From assembly GCF_024380015.1 (NCBI RefSeq), contig NZ_CP101508.1:744001-808000 (forward strand): a DNA stretch of 64,000 nucleotides. The letters run 5' to 3'. Made by a program: the position numbers and the translations under genes. The DNA comes from Photobacterium atrarenae (GTDB taxonomy: Bacteria > Pseudomonadota > Gammaproteobacteria > Enterobacterales > Vibrionaceae). Below the pieces are notes generated by a model, which saw only the letters and a list, made by a program, of their open reading frames with translations, was not told the origin of the DNA and made no database searches. Shown piece after piece: positions 8,797 through 17,287 of the stretch; position 1 is the first letter of the stretch, and every line of letters begins with the position of its first letter.

Positions 8797-11146
8797 AGCA
8801 GTTTAACTCCAACACGACCAGTGCGCCGCCATGAAGGTTCGAGGCGAGGTAGATATCCCCTTCCAGGCGGTCCAGAATTGAACGACAGATGCTCAGGCCG
8901 AGACCGAGCCCGACGTCTTTTGTAGTGGTAAAAGGTACAAAAAGTTGTTCAATAATTTCGGCATTGAACCCACTGCCGCTGTCACTGACGGCCAGCCGCA
9001 GTTGCCGTCCCTGGTTGGGGAGGGTGCAGACTGTAATGGTGCGTTCGGCCCCGGCCGCTACGGCATCACAGCTGTTGACCAGCAGGTTGACCAGAACCTG
9101 CTCCAGCTGAACCTGATCAGCAAGCACCATCAGGTGCGGGTCGAGCTCGCTAACGATGGCGGTTTTTTGCACTTTGGCCCGACTTTCGACGATCAGCATC
9201 GCTTGTTGCAGCGCGTCCTGGAGGTTGACTGGAACGAGCGGACTGTTGGCCGATTGCTTCTTGGCAAAGTTGCGCAGGCTGGCAATGATCCGTCCCATGC
9301 GTGAGGTGAGGCTGTCGATTTTATCCAGGCTGACCGGCAGTTGCTCCGAGCGACCTTTTTCCAGCGCCACCCGGGTGGCGAAGACATGGGTTGAAATAGC
9401 GCTCAGGGGCTGGTTCAGCTCATGGGCCAGCGAGGTCATGGTTTGGCCCACAACAGCCATTTTTGCGGCCTGGATCAGTTCATCCTGGGTTGCACGCAGA
9501 TCGGCTTCAATTCGTTTGCGATCGTCGATTTCGGCGTTGAGCTGGCGGTTGCGGTTGAGCAGCGACTGGGTTTTGTCACGGACCATGTTTTCCAGCCATC
9601 GTGCGGCATTTTCCTGCTCGGTAATATCGGTCATGGTGATGATCACTTTGTCGCTGTTGCCCTGGCGGAACAAGCGAAAATCAAGGCGCAGATACAGCAT
9701 TTTGCCCGAATGATGATCGTGTTTGAGGGTCAGGCTGCATGCGCCGTTATTGAGCAACGGACTGCCGAGGGCAAACAGGGTCTGGAGGCGCTGTTGCATG
9801 CTGTCGCTGAACAAGCTCCATAAGGTCTGCTGCGTTGAGGTATTGTTGTAGTGGAACAGCAGCTGGGCACTGGGGTTCACCGACTCTACCAGCCCCTGCA
9901 GGTTACAGGTGATGATACTGGCCTGGGTGTTGTTGATCAGGTTGAGGGCATTGCTTTGCTGCATTTGTTGCATCTGGTGGCAGAAGAGACGCAGGTTATC
10001 GCCCAGCATACCGATCTCATCCTTGCCGGAGACCTGCACCTGAGTATCGAGCTGGCCGTTGGCGACGGCGTAGAGATCCTGGGACAGTAAGTTTAATCGC
10101 TTGACGATGCCACGCCCGACCAAGTGGATTGACAAGATCACCGACAGGCAAACGGACAGCAGCATGGTGCCAAACAGGATCAGGTTGCTGATGGTGATGG
10201 TCCGGTGCGCCTGTTCATTCAGCTGATGCAGGTCGTGGTTCTCCTGCTCCACCATTTGTTGGATCAGATCTTCCTGGCTGGATAACCGGGTTTGGATCCG
10301 TTCCTGATAGCGCGCGATGTTGGTGTGGAGTTCGATATCCTGACGCAGTTGTGTTTCCAGTACCCCGGCCGGTGCCACCAGAGTGATAATTTCTTTGAGA
10401 AGCTGGTGGTAAGCTGTGGTAGCGGTGTAATGATCGAGGTTTTGGCTGATCGCATTAATCTCTTTGACTTTATTACCGATATAGTAAAAAGCCTGGCCTA
10501 GATCCAAGGTATGTCGCTGCTGCATGATTTCCTGAACCAGTAAAAACAGCTCGCTTTCCTTAACGGTAATGGACTGGATGTAGGAGAATTCCGTCATGGT
10601 TTCCCGGATCGCTTCCGGCCCCAGGGCATTGGGCACCACGCTGGTCAGTTGCCATTCAACCTCCTGGCGCAGGGGGGCCAGTTCGTCGACCAGATCCTTG
10701 TGCAGCCATTTGAGGGTCTTTTCGGTTTGGCTGACGGCATAACGATGGGCGTTTCGCTCGTAGAGTAGGTCGGTATAGACCGCGATGTCTCCAAGCAGGG
10801 TTTCGTGTTCGGCTTTAATGGCCTGGTAGTGGTCGAGATCGGCAGTTTCGTTGATCGCGGTACTGATCCGTTCCAGCTTTTCGCTGATTTCCTGCTTGAG
10901 TTTATTGTGGTGCACCGGATCCTGGTTGTTGCTCAGGGCATTGAGTGATGCCTGTAACCCGGCGGTGTTGCGCTCAAGCCGGTAACTGGTCCACAGTGCC
11001 GGTAGGTTTTTATCGACAATGGCTTTGATCTGGGTATCTAAGGTATTCCAGTTGATCACGGCGATGATACTGACACTGATGGTCAGAAAGGACATAAACG
11101 CTATGGCGGCAATCAGCCGGTTGCCGATGGTATTACGGATCAGCAT
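8786..11146 (-). CDS. membrane sensor histidine kinase (HAMP-PAS-HisKA-HATPase)
   Basis: A 786-residue sensor kinase. It has a first membrane span at residues ~10-31, then a long, mostly helical periplasmic region at ~32-315 (TorS/NarX-like in character). A second span at ~317-345 is followed by HAMP to ~393 and PAS at ~400-520. The HisKA phosphoacceptor is His575 in LAHELNQPLSAIS, followed by an HATPase domain with N-box NLLVNSCDA (~690) and G-boxes DSGSGF and GLGLGLSICR. HELNQPL is typical of DctB/NtrB-type kinases. It is first in a two-gene operon overlapping the regulator by 11 bases. The signal is unknown. A perfect 16-base palindrome lies about 235 bases upstream. Confidence 0.9.
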   Translation of the reverse strand: MLIRNTIGNRLIAAIAFMSFLTISVSIIAVINWNTLDTQIKAIVDKNLPALWTSYRLERNTAGLQASLNALSNNQDPVHHNKLKQEISEKLERISTAINETADLDHYQAIKAEHETLLGDIAVYTDLLYERNAHRYAVSQTEKTLKWLHKDLVDELAPLRQEVEWQLTSVVPNALGPEAIRETMTEFSYIQSITVKESELFLLVQEIMQQRHTLDLGQAFYYIGNKVKEINAISQNLDHYTATTAYHQLLKEIITLVAPAGVLETQLRQDIELHTNIARYQERIQTRLSSQEDLIQQMVEQENHDLHQLNEQAHRTITISNLILFGTMLLSVCLSVILSIHLVGRGIVKRLNLLSQDLYAVANGQLDTQVQVSGKDEIGMLGDNLRLFCHQMQQMQQSNALNLINNTQASIITCNLQGLVESVNPSAQLLFHYNNTSTQQTLWSLFSDSMQQRLQTLFALGSPLLNNGACSLTLKHDHHSGKMLYLRLDFRLFRQGNSDKVIITMTDITEQENAARWLENMVRDKTQSLLNRNRQLNAEIDDRKRIEADLRATQDELIQAAKMAVVGQTMTSLAHELNQPLSAISTHVFATRVALEKGRSEQLPVSLDKIDSLTSRMGRIIASLRNFAKKQSANSPLVPVNLQDALQQAMLIVESRAKVQKTAIVSELDPHLMVLADQVQLEQVLVNLLVNSCDAVAAGAERTITVCTLPNQGRQLRLAVSDSGSGFNAEIIEQLFVPFTTTKDVGLGLGLSICRSILDRLEGDIYLASNLHGGALVVLELNCYDD

Positions 11147-11563
11147 GGCAACGTCTCACTGGCACCCGGCAGCAGCCCTGACTCGGCGGATACCGGTTCG
11201 GCAGGGGCGAAGCGAAGAGTACACGGCATTGCGAGTGGGGTTCGGCTCATGGCTTCCTGCAACGATTTGGGCTCGAAAGGTTCGGACTGCAAGCTTACTC
11301 CGAAGTGCTGATAGAAATAAAAATTGTTCGATGAACTTCTATGCTGTTAGCTATTTTGTTGGGTTGGGGGTGTTATGTTGAGTCAATATTGACTCGCAGG
11401 AAATGAAACTTGGTTGAAGATCACATATTCCGGTCAGACCTACCTAGTTTATCGCAGGAAACTGGGCGAAAGGAATCACAAATGGTGCCCGGTTGTGGGG
11501 CTGGAAAACGAAAACCGGAGCCATTGCCCCGGTTTTGATTCAGATGCTGTGCCGCCCGGGCCG
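11147..11563. promoter_or_regulatory. upstream region of the kinase operon with a perfect palindrome
   Basis: This 417-base gap lies between the kinase start and the yfbU stop, both minus-strand. It contains a perfect 16-base palindrome GAGTCAATATTGACTC at 11380-11395 and the yfbU terminator at 11509-11540. Short ORFs across it have no family character and no ribosome sites. The palindrome is a plausible operator for the neighbouring helix-turn-helix regulator; that link is inference. Confidence 0.45.
11509..11540 (-). terminator. intrinsic terminator of yfbU
   Basis: Minus strand: AAAACCGG stem arm, GC-rich centre, CCGGTTTT arm, then CGTTTT. It starts about 25 bases past the yfbU stop. Confidence 0.65.
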
Positions 11564-12064
11564 TCAGGCATTGACGATTTGCTGTATCTCTGTGGCGGAC
11601 AGGTGGTATTGGCGCGGGCAGTTGCGCCAGGTTTGTAGCATGCGTTGGTATTTGTCCTGCATTGGAACCTGGCTGTTGAAGTTGTGCTCGGCTTTTTCGA
11701 ATTGTGGATACAGTCCTTCTTCTTCGGTCAGGAAACGAACATAGTGGACCAACTGCGACTCGGTGGCCGCATCGAAGCCCAGGAACTGCAAGCGGCGCGG
11801 TTCGACATCGACTTGCTTGTCCGCATCAAGCATCTTGTAGGATTCCTGTAGTGCGTGATGCAATTCCATCGCGTCAATCACCTGGCGGCATTCTTCTTCA
11901 GACAGGCAGCCAAAGTCTTTGTTCAGCTCACGCATCTGCAGCCCGTAGCCGCGCTCGACAATCGTTTGCAGGCGGCGGTACTTGGCGGCATTTTCCGGAT
12001 CCATTTGCGCCATCAGATTGTACTGATTTGAAAGAATAAGACGTTGCGCGTTGGTCATTTCCAT
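11564..12064 (-). CDS. yfbU: YfbU family protein (UPF0304)
   Basis: A 166-residue, mostly alpha-helical acidic protein, matching the YfbU family in length (E. coli about 164). It opens [18 protein letters not shown], a family hallmark, followed by [20 protein letters not shown] and a C-terminal [19 protein letters not shown] block. In E. coli yfbU sits directly next to yfbV and ackA; here about 10 kb of other genes separate them. The biochemical function is not established, although E. coli YfbU has been linked to MazF-associated cell death. Monocistronic with its own terminator. Confidence 0.9.
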   Translation of the reverse strand: MEMTNAQRLILSNQYNLMAQMDPENAAKYRRLQTIVERGYGLQMRELNKDFGCLSEEECRQVIDAMELHHALQESYKMLDADKQVDVEPRRLQFLGFDAATESQLVHYVRFLTEEEGLYPQFEKAEHNFNSQVPMQDKYQRMLQTWRNCPRQYHLSATEIQQIVNA

Positions 12065-12335
12065 AGTGGTAGGCCTTTCATTATCTATTGAGCTGGGATT
12101 GAGATTAGCAGGTTGCGGGTAAAAAAAATTGATCTGACGACGGCTTGAAGGTGATTTTCCGTGAAATATAAATGACCGACGAAAGCTTGCCCAGTCAGGC
12201 TTCGCAGCGGATCAGGCCGCGGCTGGAAGCCCGGCTTTTCGCGGTCTTGGGAGAGCTTGCCAAAAACAGGGTTAATGAATTGATAACGTACTGATATACT
12301 TCAGCTCTTAACTTGCTGCAAGGATGTAGACACGG

Positions 12336-12992
12336 ATGACATGGTTACAGGTTGCCGGTTATGTGGTGTGGTTGGCTGTGATACTGCTCAGTTTTCCCCG
12401 CGAATTCTGGCCCAAGTTTCGCTATGAGAAGGACTACCAGCATCTGGTGATGGCGAGCATAGTGATCCTGTTTATGTTGTGGGGACTGCGGGCCGGGATC
12501 GCCGATGGGCTGCAGGTGCATTTTCTTGCCCTGACGGTGCTGGCGTTGTCTCACGGCTGGCAGATTGCCACCTTGATTGGGTCGGCGGCGACTTTGCTGA
12601 TGGCGGCGCTGGGCTTCGTGGCCTGGCCGGATATCGGCCTTTATGCCCTTACGGGCGTGATGCTACCGGCGATGTTCAGCTTTGCGGTGTTTTGGCTCAG
12701 CTACCGTTTTCTGACCCGGCACCTGTTTGTCTATATCTTTGTTGCTGCCTTTCTCAACGGCGCGCTGACTATGATCGTGCACCTGCTGCTGACCAGTGGC
12801 TGGATGTTCTGGAGCGGGACGTACAGCTGGGCTTATATCATGGACAATTATCTGTCGCTGCTTCCGCTGTTGCTGTTCCCCGAAGCCTTGCTGAACGGGA
12901 TGGCAACGACCTTGCTGGTGGTCTACAAACCCGAGTGGGTCAGAACCTTTGCCGATCGCGATTATTTAGATCCGTTTAATCATAAAAAATAA
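12336..12992 (+). CDS. CbiM-like/COG3235 membrane protein (ECF-transporter permease-like)
   Basis: A 218-residue membrane protein with about six hydrophobic segments, roughly at residues 5-22, 35-52, 60-98, 103-124, 129-152 and 168-194. It resembles the COG3235 group that automated pipelines call energy-coupling-factor transporter permease, related to CbiM. HGWQIATLIGSAATLLMAALGF and the late LFPEALLNGMATTLLVVYKPEWV fit that group. No EcfA ATPase or EcfT gene is nearby, so a transport function and metal substrate are only inferred. An AAGGATG site precedes the ATG. A bidirectional hairpin terminator follows. Confidence 0.7.
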   Translation: MTWLQVAGYVVWLAVILLSFPREFWPKFRYEKDYQHLVMASIVILFMLWGLRAGIADGLQVHFLALTVLALSHGWQIATLIGSAATLLMAALGFVAWPDIGLYALTGVMLPAMFSFAVFWLSYRFLTRHLFVYIFVAAFLNGALTMIVHLLLTSGWMFWSGTYSWAYIMDNYLSLLPLLLFPEALLNGMATTLLVVYKPEWVRTFADRDYLDPFNHKK

Positions 12993-13039
12993 CCTTCTTC
13001 ACTACGCTCATCAGACTCTTCTCGCGAAACAGAAATCCC

Positions 13040-13062
13040 AAAGAGCGCCTTGGGCGCTCTTT
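13040..13062. terminator. bidirectional hairpin terminator
   Basis: AAAGAGCGC / GCGCTCTTT stem (13040-13048 and 13054-13062) between the convergent COG3235-like gene and the FocA-CBS gene. Confidence 0.75.
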
Positions 13063-13148
13063 GGGGTCCTTTATCGCAAGTATCCGTTTTAGCTCAGGTC
13101 GGTGATATTGTCGTTTTCATCGAGGCCGAGTGCCATGAAGGCTGGAGT

Positions 13149-14645
13149 TCATGCCAGCTCGGCGCGATCATCTGAGGTGTTATCCGAATGACGGGCGTCA
13201 TTTTCAAGCTCGGTGACGGCGACCATCTGGCCATAGACCGGGCGCAGGGCCCGCATTACATCTTGGCGGCTGATGATACCGACCAGTTTGTCGTCAACGA
13301 CGACCGGGAACTGGTGCGGCCGGGTGATCACCATGGTGCGGGCACGCTCACTCAGGGACTGGGTGGTGAGCTGGGTGGCAATGCCGCCGCTGGAGACCGG
13401 GTAGAGAATATTCTTATCAATACTCATATACTCGGCGATTTCCACAATAGCGTTGTCCGGGCTGACGGTTTGGATCTCATGTTTCATCAAGTCCTGGACC
13501 TTGCGCTCCGGATCCGGCATGTAGTCGTTGAGCCAGAGGTCGACCAAGCTGTCGTGCAGGGAGAAGTAGCCCACCAGGCGTTGATCCTGGGTCAGCACCG
13601 GGGCACCGGTTAATTGCGCCGCCAGCAACTGATCCAGCGCCTCGGCAACTGGCATACCCGGTTGCAGCGTGACATCGGCCGGGCGCATGAAGTCGTTCAC
13701 AAGTAAGTTGTCCTGCAGCATAGTATTATCCATATTCCGTGTTGATTGGTTTGAAAAGTCAGGTTGAATCAGGGTGGCGCCCGGCAAAGCCTGGAGCGGC
13801 GCGCGGTAAATCGTCCAGTAGCCAAGCCCGACCAGCACCCCGCCGCCGACGATATTGCCCAGGGTGACCGGGATCAGGTTGGCAAAGACGAAATTGCTGA
13901 TGGTGAGATCGGCATACTGGCTCGGATCGGCGCCCAGCTCCACCCAGAAGGAGGCCGGGGCCAGGTGCTGGATGGTGATCCCGAGCGGTACCATGAACAT
14001 ATTGGCGACGCTGTGTTCAAAGCCGGTGCTGACAAACATCGCAACGGGTAGGATCAGCATTGCCATCTTGGTCATCATGTTGGCTGAGCAAAAGGTCATC
14101 CACACCGCCAGGCAGACCAGCATGTTACACAGTACCCCCAGCGCAAATGCCTGCAGCGGTTGGTGGTGCAGTTTGTGCTGGGCAACATTGAGCGCATTGA
14201 GCCCCCACTGACCGCCGTCAAGCTGATACAGGCCGGCCATCATGACCAGCACTAGCAACAGCATCGCGCCGAGGAAGTTCCCCGCATAGACCTTGCTCCA
14301 GGTGGCGATCATCCGCCGTGGGGTGATCTGTCGGTTGGCACAGGCAATTGCTGAGAGCACGGTACTGGTGAACAGCTCGCCGCCGCAGATCACCACCAGG
14401 ATCAGACCCAGGCTGAACGCCAGACCGCCGAGTAGCCGGTTCAGCCCCCAGCTCAGGTGGCTGCCGCCGGTGGTGACGGTGAGGTAAAACACGAAGGCCA
14501 GGCCGATGAACACGCCGGCAGTGACTGCCAGAGCGACCGTGGTTCGGGTCGGTTTGGCGGTTTTTCCCACCGCATAGATCTCCGCTTGTTTCATCATCTC
14601 CTTGGGGTTGAAGTCACCGGGAGTGGAAGGCATTGCCGAAGCCAT
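13149..14645 (-). CDS. FocA-type formate channel fused to a CBS-domain pair
   Basis: A 498-residue fusion. Residues ~15-285 are a formate/nitrite channel with six spans, including GGELFTSTVLSAIACANRQITP (broken by the conserved half-helix) and GFEHSVANMF with the conserved pore histidine His211. Residues ~315-375 and ~385-470 form two CBS motifs (VNDFMRPADVTLQPGMPV; FPVVVDDKLVGIISRQDVMRAL), which usually bind adenine nucleotides. It should move formate across the inner membrane with nucleotide gating. The ATG at 14643-14645 is chosen because GGGAGGA lies ahead of it; an upstream in-frame start would add an uncharacteristic 52 residues. It is divergent from a LysR gene and lies near pflA/pflB. 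E. coli FocA (about 285 residues) lacks the CBS part. Confidence 0.9.
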   Translation of the reverse strand: MASAMPSTPGDFNPKEMMKQAEIYAVGKTAKPTRTTVALAVTAGVFIGLAFVFYLTVTTGGSHLSWGLNRLLGGLAFSLGLILVVICGGELFTSTVLSAIACANRQITPRRMIATWSKVYAGNFLGAMLLLVLVMMAGLYQLDGGQWGLNALNVAQHKLHHQPLQAFALGVLCNMLVCLAVWMTFCSANMMTKMAMLILPVAMFVSTGFEHSVANMFMVPLGITIQHLAPASFWVELGADPSQYADLTISNFVFANLIPVTLGNIVGGGVLVGLGYWTIYRAPLQALPGATLIQPDFSNQSTRNMDNTMLQDNLLVNDFMRPADVTLQPGMPVAEALDQLLAAQLTGAPVLTQDQRLVGYFSLHDSLVDLWLNDYMPDPERKVQDLMKHEIQTVSPDNAIVEIAEYMSIDKNILYPVSSGGIATQLTTQSLSERARTMVITRPHQFPVVVDDKLVGIISRQDVMRALRPVYGQMVAVTELENDARHSDNTSDDRAELA

Positions 14646-14856
14646 AAGCCAGTCCTCCCGCCGTCCTGACGAGCCCGTCAGTGTTGATTTGTAGATAGGA
14701 TATTGAAATTGCCACTTTTTCCTCCTTGTGACGAATAACTGACTGTTAGGATAAAGGGACAAAAAAGTGTGAGTAAAATTGATAATTTCTTTAACCCACA
14801 TTCAAAACATTGATACTCTGTGCAGATAGGAAATGGATTGCATTATCGGGAGTGAA

Positions 14857-15765
14857 ATGATGCGTTATTCACTGAAACAGTTAGCGGTTTTTGACGAGGT
14901 GGCCAGGACACGCAGTGTCTCCAAGGCCGCGGAAAACCTGGCGATCACCCAGTCTGCGGCCAGTATGGCCCTGTCTCAGTTGGAGCGGCTGCTGGGCCGT
15001 CCGCTGTTTGAACGTCAGGGAAAGCAAATGACCATGACCTACTGGGGCGCGTGGCTCAGACCCCGTGCCAAGCAGCTGTTGTTTGATGCCCAGCAGATTG
15101 AGCTGGGGTTTTACGATCAGCACTTGGTCAGCGGGGAGATCAATGTTGCCGCCAGCCAGACCGTGGCTGAACATCTGTTGCCGGAACTTATCAGTATTAT
15201 TGATAAAGACTTTCCTGAACTGCGGATCCAGTTGATGGTTAGTAATGCCCAAAAGGTGATTAACCGGGTCCGTAACTTTGAGTGCGACCTGGGGATCATC
15301 GAGGGCCGATGTGACGATAGCCGCCTGGTGCAGGAGGTCTGGTGTCATGACCACCTGGTGATCATTGCCGCCCCGCATCACCCTTATGCCAAGATGGAAA
15401 CCGTTAGTCTGGCGCAACTGGAGCAGGCCAAGTGGGTGCTGCGGGAGCAGGGCGCCGGAACCCGCAAGAGTTTTGAGAGCGCACTGCACGGGGTGATTGA
15501 TGATCTGGATGTCTGGCGTGAGTACGAGCATATCTCTGTCCTGCGCAGCCTGGTGAAAAATGGCCCGTACCTGAGCTGCCTGCCATATTTGGACGTAGTA
15601 CAGCACATTGAGCGGGGAGAGTTGGCGGCGCTCAAAGTCCCGGAGCTGAATATGCAGCGGACCCTGTCGTTTATCTGGCGTGCCGATTCGATTGAGAACC
15701 CGTTGCGCGACTGTATTCGCCGTGAGGCGGTGCGGATGATGAAAGATCGGAAGATGGAGATGTGA
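14857..15765 (+). CDS. LysR-family transcriptional regulator (YeiE-like)
   Basis: About 303 residues. The N-terminal winged helix-turn-helix reads YSLKQLAVFDEVARTRSVSKAAE, then ITQSAASMALSQLERLLGRPLFERQGKQ. An effector-binding domain of the periplasmic-binding-protein fold follows from about residue 90 (INVAASQTVAEHLLPELI). Two consecutive ATGs (14857 and 14860) follow a GGGAG site; the second has better spacing, and either is possible. It is divergent from the FocA-CBS gene with about 210 bases between starts, so it very likely controls that gene. The ligand is unknown. The closest named relatives I recall are YeiE-type regulators, but that is a loose call. Confidence 0.85.
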   Translation: MMRYSLKQLAVFDEVARTRSVSKAAENLAITQSAASMALSQLERLLGRPLFERQGKQMTMTYWGAWLRPRAKQLLFDAQQIELGFYDQHLVSGEINVAASQTVAEHLLPELISIIDKDFPELRIQLMVSNAQKVINRVRNFECDLGIIEGRCDDSRLVQEVWCHDHLVIIAAPHHPYAKMETVSLAQLEQAKWVLREQGAGTRKSFESALHGVIDDLDVWREYEHISVLRSLVKNGPYLSCLPYLDVVQHIERGELAALKVPELNMQRTLSFIWRADSIENPLRDCIRREAVRMMKDRKMEM

Positions 15766-16140
15766 ACCGCCTGTTGGCAGCTGGCTTAATCCTTCTATAT
15801 CAGGAAAGTTGATAGCGGCAAGAAAAATTATCGATATGCGCCATTGTTAATATCTGGTGCAAATGTCACCAATTTTACAATTTAGATACGACAGCTCGCC
15901 ATTTTATCGACTTTTCGTGTCTACTTTTGCCCTTTAGAACTAATTGAAAGCCATTGATGTCTTAAATTATCTATTTAGTTCAGTTAGTCAGTGGTTTTTT
16001 TATCATCATGATCATTGATACGCATCTATATAATATCTGATGCATATTGTGGGCGGGGACATAACGTCAGTCGTGTCGAGGGGATCGACGAGCAGGAAAG
16101 TAGGGTGGCCGCAGTATAAGGCCCGGCCACCTGAACGGGA
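15766..16140. other. intergenic region, LysR gene to pflA; no gene seen
   Basis: This is 375 AT-rich bases between the converging LysR gene and pflA. I see the pflA terminator hairpin near 16105-16132, and a GCATC/GATGC inverted repeat near 16022-16042. No ORF has coding character and no RNA gene was recognised. Confidence 0.45.
16105..16132 (-). terminator. hairpin at the 3' end of pflA
   Basis: Perfect 8-base stem GGTGGCCG / CGGCCACC with a 12-base loop, just past the pflA stop. It has no strong T-tract, so termination efficiency is uncertain. Confidence 0.55.
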
Positions 16141-16881
16141 TCAGTACATCACATGATGGCCATAGTTCGCCAGAATAGATTTGATGCTTTCCATGGTCTC
16201 TTTGCTGGGTGGCTTGACGCCGGCCAGCGGATAGTCAAATCCCAGCGCTTCCCACTTGTGGACGCCCAGCTGGTGATAAGGCAGTAGCTCGATTTTCTCG
16301 ATATTGTCCATATCCCGAATGAACTCGCCTAACAGGTGGGCAGAGCGCTCGTCATCGGTATAGCCGGGCACCACGACATAGCGGATCCAGGTTTTTTGTC
16401 CGCGCTGGTGCAGGTAACGGGCAAAATCCAGCACTCGTTTATTCGGGACCCCGACCAGCTCATGGTGGATACTGTCATCCAGTTGCTTGAGATCCAGCAT
16501 CACCAGATCCGTGTTATCCAGCACTTCATCGATCACTTCGGTGTGTTTACGTACATAGCCGTTGGTATCGAGGCAGGTATGGATCCCTTCCGCCTTGGCT
16601 GCGCGGAAAAAGTCGCGGACAAATTCCGGCTGTAGCATGGCTTCTCCACCGGATGCGGTCACCCCGCCACCGGAGGCATTCATAAAGTGGCGGTAGGTCA
16701 CCGCTTCTTTCATGATTTCTTCAACGCTGACTTCACGACCGCCGTGCAGATCCCAGGTGTCTCGGTTATGGCAATACTGACACCGCATCAGACATCCTTG
16801 CATAAACACGATGAAACGGATACCGGGTCCATCCACGGTACCGCAGGATTCGAAAGAGTGAATACGGCCTTTTACTGACAT
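16141..16881 (-). CDS. pflA: pyruvate formate-lyase activating enzyme
   Basis: A 246-residue radical SAM enzyme that installs the glycyl radical on PflB under anaerobic conditions. It matches E. coli PflA in length. The cluster motif CX3CX2C is Cys30-Cys34-Cys37 in [17 protein letters not shown]; the glycine-rich [17 protein letters not shown] follows at ~67-83 for SAM binding. [20 protein letters not shown] is also conserved. It is on the same strand as pflB, but a chemoreceptor gene in the opposite direction lies between them, so the usual pflB-pflA adjacency is broken and pflA must have its own promoter. Confidence 0.96.
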   Translation of the reverse strand: MSVKGRIHSFESCGTVDGPGIRFIVFMQGCLMRCQYCHNRDTWDLHGGREVSVEEIMKEAVTYRHFMNASGGGVTASGGEAMLQPEFVRDFFRAAKAEGIHTCLDTNGYVRKHTEVIDEVLDNTDLVMLDLKQLDDSIHHELVGVPNKRVLDFARYLHQRGQKTWIRYVVVPGYTDDERSAHLLGEFIRDMDNIEKIELLPYHQLGVHKWEALGFDYPLAGVKPPSKETMESIKSILANYGHHVMY

Positions 16882-17287
16882 GGTGACGCTTCTCCACAGG
16901 GGATGTGTTTGGGTGTTATTTTATTACAAATTGGTGGACTAAAATAGCGAAAAGTACGTTGGAAATGTAAGGTTAATACACTTTCTGTTGCTTTAAGTAT
17001 GGGCGATTGGTGTCGACCCGGAGCGGAAGTTAACCGGGGTTTCCGCTTGTTATTGAGCTTTTTCACTTCTGTAACCAAATGCATCGAAAATAATGCATCC
17101 CTACTACTAAATCATTACATCTGATTGGCAAATTGCGGCATAAATCTCATCAAAATATGCGCAAAGCGCTTATGATTTTAGTGTGATATCAGTTGGCATT
17201 ACACATGAGGTTATACGGGATTGACCTTGGTGCCGGCCTGGCTGTTTTGGGACAGAAAATAAAAGCGATAATAACAAAAGGAGATGT
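16882..17287. promoter_or_regulatory. divergent promoter region, pflA / chemoreceptor
   Basis: A 406-base AT-rich gap between divergent starts that must hold the promoters of both pflA and the chemoreceptor gene. I looked for FNR (TTGAT-N4-ATCAA) and CRP (TGTGA-N6-TCACA) sites and saw only partial matches. A TGTGATATCA segment near 17181 is the closest. No ORF with coding character is present. Confidence 0.4.

Noticed and set aside
17175..17215. CRP-like site before the chemoreceptor gene
   Set aside because: TGTGA and TTACACA half sites are present but the spacing is far wider than six bases.
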